The position numbers and the translations under genes are program-made. Source: Andreprevotia sp. IGB-42 (lineage in GTDB: Bacteria; Pseudomonadota; Gammaproteobacteria; Burkholderiales; Chitinibacteraceae). Taken from it: a stretch of DNA of 64,000 nucleotides. The stretch spans positions 1 through 64,000 of the forward strand of contig NZ_WXTX01000003.1 of NCBI RefSeq assembly GCF_009848685.1, written 5' to 3'. Every line of letters begins with the position of its first letter. Position 1 is the stretch's first letter. Under the pieces are notes generated by a model that worked only from the letters and a program-made list of their open reading frames with translations, was not told where the DNA came from and ran no database searches. This document shows, piece after piece, positions 8,371-15,696 of the stretch.

Positions 8371-9219
8371 ATGTTGACGCCCCCTACCCGCGAATTTGAC
8401 TTCAACCAGCAGGATTTCGAGAAAGTCCGCAAGCTGATCTATGACTACGCCGGCATCGCCCTCTCGCCCGCCAAGCACGATATGGTTTACGGCCGGCTGG
8501 CCAAGCGCCTGCGCGCGCTCAACCTGAAAACATTCGGCGATTACCTGAAGGTGCTGGAGCGCGGCGATTTCCGCGAAATGGAGCTGTTCACCAATTCGCT
8601 GACGACCAATCTCACCTCGTTTTTCCGCGAATCGCATCATTTCGACATCCTGGCCGAATACATGGCGGCCAATCGCCAGGTGGGCACGCTCAACCTGTGG
8701 TGCTCGGCATCCAGTACCGGCGAAGAGCCCTATTCGCTGGCCATTACCGCCTGCGAAGCGTTCGACAGCCTGCGCGCCCCTGTGAAGATCGTTGCCACCG
8801 ACCTGGATACCAATGTGCTCGAGGTAGCCAAGGCCGGCGTCTACGCGGCAGAGGAAGTCGACAAGCTGGGTGCAACGCGGGTGAAGCGCTTCTTCGACAA
8901 GCAGGCTGCCACCGGCAAATACCAGCTCAAGCAGGAATTGCGCGACATGATCGTATTCCGCAAGTTGAATCTGATTGCACCGGACTGGATGATACGCGGC
9001 CCGTTTGATGCCATTTTCTGCCGCAACGTGATGATCTACTTCGACAAGCCGACCCAGCTGAAAATACTGCAGCGCTTTGCACCGCTGCTCAAATCAAATG
9101 GCTTGCTGTATGTGGGGCACTCGGAAAACCTCTATCACGCCGCCGACCTCTTCAAACTGCGCGGCAAGACCGTGTACGAGCTGGCAAGATCGATGGGTAC
9201 GCCATCCTTGCTGCGCTGA
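8371..9219 (+). CDS. cheR: CheR-type chemoreceptor glutamate methyltransferase
   Basis: The protein has the CheR N-terminal helical domain (FEKVRKLIYDYAGIAL) and NLTSFFRESHHFDIL. The SAM-binding core follows: LWCSASSTGEEPYSLAI, IVATDLDTNVLEVAK and FCRNVMIYF. It ends with LYVGHSENLY. It should methylate glutamates on methyl-accepting chemotaxis proteins. ATG 8371 (282 residues) places the conserved core at the usual distance. ATG 8332 would add 13 residues but lies right after a candidate TATAGT -10 box (8320-8325). No other che gene adjoins it; a chemoreceptor gene lies 33 kb away at 42308. Whether it serves the main chemotaxis pathway or a dedicated receptor cannot be told from here. Confidence 0.9.
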   Translation: MLTPPTREFDFNQQDFEKVRKLIYDYAGIALSPAKHDMVYGRLAKRLRALNLKTFGDYLKVLERGDFREMELFTNSLTTNLTSFFRESHHFDILAEYMAANRQVGTLNLWCSASSTGEEPYSLAITACEAFDSLRAPVKIVATDLDTNVLEVAKAGVYAAEEVDKLGATRVKRFFDKQAATGKYQLKQELRDMIVFRKLNLIAPDWMIRGPFDAIFCRNVMIYFDKPTQLKILQRFAPLLKSNGLLYVGHSENLYHAADLFKLRGKTVYELARSMGTPSLLR

Positions 9220-9247
9220 CCGGGAACGCAATCGTGCAATACCACGC

Positions 9248-9273
9248 AAAGGCAGCCCATGGCTGCCTTTTTT
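9248..9273 (+). terminator. Rho-independent terminator after cheR
   Basis: AAAGGCAGCC (9248-9257), a CAT loop and GGCTGCCTTT (9261-9270) followed by TTT. The A-rich left flank means it could also act for the opposing gene whose stop is at 9328. Confidence 0.88.
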
Positions 9274-9327
9274 GTCATCGCTGGCATGCAGGCGCCTACC
9301 ATCTGGCTGGCGCTTTCCCTGCCGCCT

Positions 9328-9816
9328 TCATGGCTGCCCTTGCGCGCGCAAACGGCGGACCTGCAGTGTGGCGCCGATGATCAGCAGCAACACCAGCACG
9401 CCAGTGGCAGCCTTCAGTTCAGGCGCTTCGGCATCGGCCAACAGTGGTGCGCCCAGCGGCAATCGCGTGGTGGTTTCGGTAATGGCAGGGATCATGTGGA
9501 ACATGAAAGTAGCCGAATAGCTGACCACTTCGACATAACGCGATGCGCGGCCAAACCAGCGTGTATTGGCCGCGACATAGGCAACGGCCAGCACGATCAG
9601 CGTGATGATGCCGAGTACGTGCGGTTTGCCGAAACCACCGTGCTGGAAAATGCCGAAACCGGTCACACAGGTCAGTACTGTCGTCACTACATACACCTTG
9701 CCCAGCGTATTGCGCAGCGAAATCTGCCGAGCACGCAGCAAGGCAATCAGCCCGGCAATGACTGCGATCAGGCTGATGGCCGTGTGCATCACACCAAGTT
9801 GCGTCAATCCATACAT
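9328..9816 (-). CDS. Four-helix integral membrane protein of unknown function
   Basis: The start at 9816 is supported by GGAG eight bases upstream; 162 residues. It has about four hydrophobic segments: residues 8-27 (VMHTAISLIAVIAGLIALL), 38-55, 66-85, and 135-152 near the C-terminus. A central HGGFGKPHVLG and FMFHMIPAITETTTRLP contain histidines in or next to membrane segments, a layout seen in DUF2306-like and cytochrome b561-like proteins. I cannot place it firmly in either. It converges with cheR across a shared terminator and is divergent from the thioesterase at 10005. Function not assigned. Confidence 0.6.
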   Translation of the reverse strand: MYGLTQLGVMHTAISLIAVIAGLIALLRARQISLRNTLGKVYVVTTVLTCVTGFGIFQHGGFGKPHVLGIITLIVLAVAYVAANTRWFGRASRYVEVVSYSATFMFHMIPAITETTTRLPLGAPLLADAEAPELKAATGVLVLLLIIGATLQVRRLRAQGQP

Positions 9817-10004
9817 ACTAGCTTCTCCGGAAGGTGGGGCATGAGCGGGATATCCATGGCGGGCGATAGCGCGCTCGCCCGCTGCGCGAGCAAGATGGCG
9901 CAACAGCATGAAACATGCCATGACGTTTGCATTATGGGCGTTGTGGATTACAAGTCAGCACTAATCAGCACGCGCAAGCCAGACCGCATGCAAAGGAGAC
10001 ATTC

Positions 10005-10481
10005 ATGAACGTACTGGAAGAAAATCAGGGCCGGCTTGATGGGCTGGCATTACTGCAATCGCTGATCGATACGCAACGCCGGCCACCCATCGGCGACACG
10101 CTCGATTTCAACCTGGTTGAAATCGAAGCCGGCCGGGCGGTATTCCGCGGCGTACCCGGCCGGCATGCCTACAACCCGCTGGGCACCATCCACGGTGGCT
10201 ATGCCGCCACGCTGCTCGACTCAGCCTGCGGCTGCGCGGTGCATTCAACACTGGCAGCCAACCAGGGCTACACCACGCTGGAACTGAAAGTCTCCTACCA
10301 CAAGGCAATGACCGCAGAGACCGGTCCGGTTACCGCGGAAGCCCGCGTGATTACCGTGGGGAAGCGGGTAGCATTTACCGAGGGCAAGCTGGTGGATGCC
10401 AGCGGCCAGGTTTATGCATCGGCAACGTCCACGCTGCTGGTGTTCGATCTGCCACCTTCATCAGACAAACCTGTACCATAA
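10005..10481 (+). CDS. PaaI-type hotdog-fold thioesterase
   Basis: ATG 10005 follows AAAGGAG; 158 residues. The hotdog signature is clear: NPLGTIHGGYAATLLDSACG carries the HGG motif and the catalytic acidic residue, followed by the helix and strands with TLELKVSYHKAM. PaaI/YdiI-like enzymes hydrolyse aryl- or acyl-CoA thioesters, working as dimers or tetramers. The substrate is unknown and the neighbours give no pathway clue. Confidence 0.82.
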   Translation: MNVLEENQGRLDGLALLQSLIDTQRRPPIGDTLDFNLVEIEAGRAVFRGVPGRHAYNPLGTIHGGYAATLLDSACGCAVHSTLAANQGYTTLELKVSYHKAMTAETGPVTAEARVITVGKRVAFTEGKLVDASGQVYASATSTLLVFDLPPSSDKPVP

Positions 10482-10573
10482 GCACCTATCGGATGCAGTC
10501 ACCCGCCTTGCATGAGGGAAATTGCGCTTCATGAAGTGGATCGACTTTTGCGCCATCTTTATCATGACCATGG

Positions 10574-11383
10574 TTGAATCAATGTAGACCGATTGTCTAC
10601 GCCGAAAATGGAAGCGAATACGTGGCACGCGGATACCAGCATAACTTTTCGAGCCTGCCTGCAGGAAGCTATGACGAGCAAGGGCGGGAGCGGAAAGCGC
10701 AAACGATGGTCGCAGTCTTGCAGGATCATTTCAAGCGGCCTCTTGCAGACCTGAACGTATTGAATGTTGGCAGTTCAGTTGGCATCATCGATAACTATCT
10801 CGCCAATCATTTTCGATCAGTTACCGGTATCGATATCGACGCACCGGCAATCGAAAAATCCCAAAGCCGCTTTATCAAGACCAATCTCAAATTCCAGACT
10901 GGTGATGCATTGAATCTGGACTTTGCGGATGCTTCTTTCGATGTAGTCATTTGCTCGCAGGTTTACGAACATGTTCCCGATCCCGAGAAAATGATGCGGG
11001 AAATCAATCGTGTTCTCATCCCCGGTGGAGCATGCTACTTTGCGGCCGGCAATCGGCTGATGTGGAATGAGCCACATTACAATCTGCCCCTGCTATCCGT
11101 ACTGCCACGCCCGTTAGCACATCTCTATGTCCGCATTGCAAAAAAAGCGAGTCACTATCATGAACTGCACTACACCTATTTTGGCTTGAAAAAACTGGCG
11201 GGCAATTTCGCCGTGAATGATTACACCAAGAAAGTAGTCGATGATCCGGCGAAATTCCATACGCAATATATGCTCCCCCCGGGCAGTAAAAAAGCCCGGA
11301 TAGCCAAATTGATTACGCACAGGATAATGTGGCTATCTCCTGGATTCATCTGGATCCTGACCAAACCAATCACCGCCAGGTGA
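10574..11383 (+). CDS. Class I SAM-dependent methyltransferase, AT-richer than surroundings
   Basis: The 269-residue frame contains LNVLNVGSSVGIIDNYLA (SAM motif I), VTGIDIDAPAIEKS (motif II), and DASFDVVICSQVYEHVPDP (motif IV of the Methyltransf_11 type). The C-terminal part, about residues 155-269, is basic and aromatic and probably binds the acceptor. No ATG stands at the front: the first candidate is TTG 10574 and a GTG occurs at 10622, so the start is uncertain. Base composition falls to roughly half GC in places (for example around 11160-11220), and more codons end in A or T than in the flanking genes, suggesting recent acquisition. Acceptors in such families range from quinones to sugars; not assignable here. 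Confidence 0.72.
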   Translation: MNQCRPIVYAENGSEYVARGYQHNFSSLPAGSYDEQGRERKAQTMVAVLQDHFKRPLADLNVLNVGSSVGIIDNYLANHFRSVTGIDIDAPAIEKSQSRFIKTNLKFQTGDALNLDFADASFDVVICSQVYEHVPDPEKMMREINRVLIPGGACYFAAGNRLMWNEPHYNLPLLSVLPRPLAHLYVRIAKKASHYHELHYTYFGLKKLAGNFAVNDYTKKVVDDPAKFHTQYMLPPGSKKARIAKLITHRIMWLSPGFIWILTKPITAR

Positions 11384-11456
11384 ATCCTTGATTCAATCCG
11401 GAGTAATGCCGACATCCGGAACATTCGTCTTGATCTCCACGTGGCATAACTGATCG

Positions 11457-12011
11457 CTAGATATAGAGCATTGCCCTGCCCACTTCGACAGCCTTGGCAT
11501 CGCTCACCAGCAGGCGCACCAGCTCGATGCCGAACAGGCCTGCTGTAGCCGGCCCGCGCGAGGTGGTGATGAGGCCGTCGGTCACCACCTGATAATTGGT
11601 CACTTTGGCGCCGTGCTCTGCAAGTACCGGCTCGCGGCCGGGGAAGCACGTGGCCGCCTTGCCCTGCAGCAGGCCAGCCTTGGCAAGCACGGTAGGGGCG
11701 GCGCAGATTGCCGCAACGCGGCGGCCGGCATCGTGATGCGCACGCAACCGGTCATACAGCGGCAGGCAAGCAGCCAGTGCATCGGTACCGGGGCCACCAC
11801 CGGGCAGCACGATGGCATCCGCCAGTTGCCCTTCCATGCTGGCAAAGGTGGCGTCCGCCTGGACGGTGACGTCATGGGCGCCGCGCACTGCCAGCGTATG
11901 GTCCAGTGCCACCAGCGTGGTTTGCACATCGGCACGGCGCAAGACGTCGACGATGGAGATCAGTTCGACTTCTTCAAACCCCGGTGCGACATAAACGTGG
12001 GCTGTGGGCAT
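11457..12011 (-). CDS. DJ-1/PfpI superfamily protein, YajL-like
   Basis: The start at 12011 follows AAGGAG; 184 residues, the usual size for DJ-1 proteins. The nucleophile elbow AAICAAPTVLAKAG places the reactive cysteine at residue 103, and GFEEVE near the N-terminus gives the acidic partner (Glu13/14) that lowers its pKa. The PGGGPG loop is also conserved. Family members act as oxidative-stress chaperones, glyoxalase III or deglycases; which of these applies is debated for the family. It lies downstream of the large regulator gene on the same strand (92 bases between), so cotranscription is possible but not evident. Confidence 0.85.
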   Translation of the reverse strand: MPTAHVYVAPGFEEVELISIVDVLRRADVQTTLVALDHTLAVRGAHDVTVQADATFASMEGQLADAIVLPGGGPGTDALAACLPLYDRLRAHHDAGRRVAAICAAPTVLAKAGLLQGKAATCFPGREPVLAEHGAKVTNYQVVTDGLITTSRGPATAGLFGIELVRLLVSDAKAVEVGRAMLYI

Positions 12012-12102
12012 GGCAATCTCCTTTTGAATCAACGATGGCCTGCACGAGCAGACCGCTTCAATCCCGCTCGGCAAGCAGAAAAATCTTGCTGGCCGTGCCC
12101 GT

Positions 12103-15100
12103 TCAGCCGGGCATACCCAGCAAATGCATCAGCCGGGGCATGGTTGCCACAAAACCGTTGCGCTTTGCTGCCGATGCCAATGCCTGCAACGCTTGCCTGC
12201 CCGCCTCATCAGCGCTTTGCAGGTAGCGGCCGGCTACATCGATCCACTGCACGTGCTGCTCAACCCATGCGCACGGTGCTGCGGCAACAGCCAGCAAGCC
12301 CTGCCTGTGCCGGGCCACTTGCACGTAATCGCCGCGTAGCAGGCATACCTCGGCTGCGGCCACACGGAAACGCAATGCGTTGTGGGCAACGCCGCCTTGT
12401 GCAAGCTGCAGCTCACCCTGCTGCAGCGCATGCTGCCGTGTTGCAGCATCGGTGGCGATCAGCGCCATGCTGCCATACACCCAGGGGCCGATGTAACGCT
12501 GCAACTGCATGCGTTCCACCAGTTCCACCGCAGCGGCAATCAGCTGCATGGCCTGTGCCTGCTCACCGCGGCGCAGCGCCAGTCGCGCCAATCCTTCCAG
12601 CACCATGGCTTCAAAGCGGCTGGCGCCGATACTTTGTGCCAGCGTCAGTGCGGTGGATAACTGCTCTTGTGCGGCATCATCCTGCGCCGCAGCCATCAGC
12701 ACCCAGGATGCGGTGAGGCGCGAAAACACCTCTGCCCGCCGGTCACCGATACGGTGGCTGCATGCTATGGCTTCCGTTGCATCGTGCAGCGCCTGTATCG
12801 GTTGACCAAGGTAAATATTGGCCGAGCCACGCGCGCTGCGGCTGCCCGCCTCCACGTTGGCCAGACCATTGCGCTCGCACAGCCGCACGCACTGGTCGAA
12901 TACCTCGTATGCGGTATGCATGCGTCCCTCGGCATAATACGAATCACCGATGCCGCTCAGCGCCTTGGCCTCCGTTTCCAGATGCAGGCTGACGCGGGCA
13001 AACTGTAGCGCTTCTTCGTGCAAATGGCGGCATTGCGCGTAATCACCACGCGGAAAGTAGATGTTGCCGCGCAGCTGGAACAAGCGCGCCAGTGCGGTAT
13101 GCGCGTTCATTGCCCGTGCAAGCGGCACCGTCTCGATGATCAGCCGTTCTTCTTCGTCGAGACAATCAAGCGTATTGAGCACAGGTGCCAGGCCCAGCGC
13201 CGCTTCGATCCGTTCGCCCGGCTGCCCGGCCAGCGCAAGCGCCAGTTCGAAATGTCGGCGCGCTGCCATGCTGTGCCCCATGCCGGCGCTGGCCTGCCCG
13301 CACAGCAAGGCCAGCAGGAAGCTGCTGGCTGACCGTACGGCAAAGTGCTCACACAGTCGCGCCAGTTCCAGCGCGTGCGCGTACAGATAGGCCTGCATTT
13401 TTTCCTGCACGGCGGCCAGCAGTGCATCGAACGCGGCATCATCACCGGCGCGCAGCAGATGCCGCGCATGCAGCGCCAGATCACGCTGGCGGAATACCCC
13501 GGCCACATCCCGATGCAACTGCTCGCGCTGTACCTGCGGCATGGCATCGTAGATGCAGTGCATCACCAGATCGTGCACGAACAGATAACAGCCGGGTTCG
13601 GCCTCCCGGAACAGCCCCTGCCGCATGCCCGCTTCCGGCAGGTAATCGGGCTGGCGCAATGCTTCGCGCAGCAGCATCAACTCGAAGCGGTTGCCGAATA
13701 CCGCAGCACAACGCAGCGCGCGCTGCTGCACCGGGTTCAAGCGGTCAACCCGCGTCTGGATCAGGTGGCGCAGGCTATCGGGCAAGGTGCCTTCGTTGCT
13801 CGACAACAATTGCGTCAGGTACAACGGGTTCCCCTGCGCACGCCGTATGCAGTCTGCCTTGTAGTGCGGATCGGCATCGGCAAACTGGTCTGCCAGCGCC
13901 GCGGCTTCACGCTGGCGCATGGGGGCCAGCTCGAGCAGGCTCAGCGCGCTGGCAAAGTGCGGGCGTAGCGCATGCTCGAGCGGATCCCCTTCGTTGCGCG
14001 CGGTCAGCAGCCAGATGATCGGTGCCTCACCGGTCAGGGCAATCAGTTTGCCCAGCGCAACATACAGCGCAGCGTCACCCCAATGCAGGTCCTCGATGCA
14101 GACCAGCAATGCCCGCTGCATGGCTGCGCGCAGCAGCAGATCCAGCACCGCAGTCAGCAAAGCCTGCGTGCGGGCATCATTGCTCATCGCGGCATAAAAA
14201 GGAAACTGCTCACGGAAAGGATCGCGCGCCGGGTTGGCACCCGCCAGTACCAGCAGGAATACGTGGTGTTCAGCGGGCAACTTCAACTGCAATGCGGCAG
14301 CCGCCAGTGCAGCAGGCAGCGTATCGTCATCAGCCTCAGCCATCGCGGCTGGCAGCCCCAGCACGCTACGCACCAGTTGCCCCAGCGGAAAGAACCATTT
14401 ATCCATGCCGAAGTCCGGTACGTCGGCACGGTGGCATGCAAAGCCGTTGTGCCGGGCGATCTCGGCAAATTCGGTCACCAGATGCGTCTTGCCGATGCCG
14501 ACCATGCCGCGCACGTATACCACGTGGCCATCCTGGCATTCCTGCGTCGCTTCGATCACGCCCTTGAACTGCAGAATTTCAATCGCCCGCCCGGCCAATG
14601 CGCGCTGGGCATTTTCATCCGGGTTGCGCTGGCGCAGGCACCGGCGATAATCCGGAAATGCCGCTTCTGCAGGCAGAAACTCGAAGCGCTGAAACAGCTG
14701 CTCGATCAGGTTATGCGCAACGTATACGGGGGCGTTGCCGTGCAGGTCTGCCCCGGGTAGCCCTGTGCCGGCCTCGTCGGCATCTGCGGCGGTTTCGTCG
14801 CTGCGCAGCAGCCGCAAGGTCATCGCATGCCCGGCAAGCACATGCTGATCCCGGCTGAGCGCCAGCGCGCACAGCAGGCTCCGTTCGCCATCGCTGCGGT
14901 AGGCATGCGGCGAGCCGAAGCGGGCGATCACCGTGTGCTGCATCCGCGCGGCCATCACGCCGCCAAACTGCTGGATCAATTGTGCGAGCGTGTCGTCGTC
15001 CGATTGCGCTTCGAAGCCCAGTTCCAGCACATAGCGGATGGTAGCTATGTCGCTATCCTCGCTGGCCGCTGGCACTTCGTCACTACCGGCGGATGCTGCG

Positions 15101-15408
15101 ACCAGCGGGGAAATGACTGCAGTTTCAACCGCAGCGCGTGCGAGCAGCGATTCCACATCCACGCTGAATACCACCGCCAGATGCCGCGCGGTACGGTACA
15201 GCACTGCCTTGCCGGTTTCCGCGCGTTTGATCGAGGCAATGGATACGCATAGATGCTGGTCGATGCATGCCTCCGCCAGCGTTTCCTGGCTCAGGCCCTG
15301 CTTCTTGCGCAGCCGTTTGAGCGTGCCGGCGTCCAGCAGCACGCGTCCGTCTGCAACGGCCTGTACGCCGCTGGCGGATGGTGGCATGGCACTGTGTTCT
15401 GAAAACAA
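12103..15408 (-). CDS. Large HTH / degenerate cyclase / NTPase / helical-repeat regulator
   Basis: The TTG at 15408 has an AGAGG ribosome site eight bases upstream, giving 1101 residues; ATG 15387 is the alternative. Domains in order: an XRE-like helix-turn-helix at about 27-90 (LKRLRKKQGLSQETLAEA), then a stretch at about 120-245 with the shape of a class III cyclase homology region (HTVIARFGSPHAYRSDGERS) but lacking recognisable catalytic aspartates. An NTPase follows with Walker A GMVGIGKTH (301-309) and Walker B LLVCIEDLHW (434-443). The remainder is alpha-helical repeat of TPR type, including LARLFQLRGNIYFPRGDY. Such STAND-like proteins bind a ligand on the repeat domain and switch through ATP-dependent oligomerisation. 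It is divergent from the MACPF-like gene, so control of that gene is the natural inference. Confidence 0.75.
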   Translation of the reverse strand: MFSEHSAMPPSASGVQAVADGRVLLDAGTLKRLRKKQGLSQETLAEACIDQHLCVSIASIKRAETGKAVLYRTARHLAVVFSVDVESLLARAAVETAVISPLVAASAGSDEVPAASEDSDIATIRYVLELGFEAQSDDDTLAQLIQQFGGVMAARMQHTVIARFGSPHAYRSDGERSLLCALALSRDQHVLAGHAMTLRLLRSDETAADADEAGTGLPGADLHGNAPVYVAHNLIEQLFQRFEFLPAEAAFPDYRRCLRQRNPDENAQRALAGRAIEILQFKGVIEATQECQDGHVVYVRGMVGIGKTHLVTEFAEIARHNGFACHRADVPDFGMDKWFFPLGQLVRSVLGLPAAMAEADDDTLPAALAAAALQLKLPAEHHVFLLVLAGANPARDPFREQFPFYAAMSNDARTQALLTAVLDLLLRAAMQRALLVCIEDLHWGDAALYVALGKLIALTGEAPIIWLLTARNEGDPLEHALRPHFASALSLLELAPMRQREAAALADQFADADPHYKADCIRRAQGNPLYLTQLLSSNEGTLPDSLRHLIQTRVDRLNPVQQRALRCAAVFGNRFELMLLREALRQPDYLPEAGMRQGLFREAEPGCYLFVHDLVMHCIYDAMPQVQREQLHRDVAGVFRQRDLALHARHLLRAGDDAAFDALLAAVQEKMQAYLYAHALELARLCEHFAVRSASSFLLALLCGQASAGMGHSMAARRHFELALALAGQPGERIEAALGLAPVLNTLDCLDEEERLIIETVPLARAMNAHTALARLFQLRGNIYFPRGDYAQCRHLHEEALQFARVSLHLETEAKALSGIGDSYYAEGRMHTAYEVFDQCVRLCERNGLANVEAGSRSARGSANIYLGQPIQALHDATEAIACSHRIGDRRAEVFSRLTASWVLMAAAQDDAAQEQLSTALTLAQSIGASRFEAMVLEGLARLALRRGEQAQAMQLIAAAVELVERMQLQRYIGPWVYGSMALIATDAATRQHALQQGELQLAQGGVAHNALRFRVAAAEVCLLRGDYVQVARHRQGLLAVAAAPCAWVEQHVQWIDVAGRYLQSADEAGRQALQALASAAKRNGFVATMPRLMHLLGMPG

Positions 15409-15564
15409 GGGAATCGCCTCTCGCTGGCCTTCTCAGCCCGGGCAGAAATAGCGGCGGATGCGCAAGCTGCTACCGGTGGCAAACCAGATTGTATCGCAAT
15501 GGCAGGCAGTCACATCGTGGTGAAAGCGATTGCCAGCGAAGGCAGTACGGCATCCGTTATCTAT

Positions 15565-15610
15565 TGATACCAGGCTGATACCAAACTGATGCTGCTCTGA
15601 ACTGTTGACC
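15565..15610 (+). promoter_or_regulatory. Phased direct repeats and candidate -35 upstream of the MACPF-like gene
   Basis: TGATACCA occurs exactly at 15565-15572 and 15576-15583. A degraded copy, TGATGCTG, begins at 15587 and TGA again at 15598, giving an 11-bp period that places each copy on the same face of the helix. TTGACC (15605-15610), a possible -35, follows directly; the only -10-like match, TAGACT at 15626, is spaced short (15 bases), as expected for an activator-dependent promoter. The 289-base divergent region holds no gene. Confidence 0.5.
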
Positions 15611-15696
15611 GCGATGCGACAATTTTAGACTGGGAACCGGTGATGACAGTGGCCAGAAGGCCCATCAATGAACCGCCAATCCAAGTGGAGAAAGAC

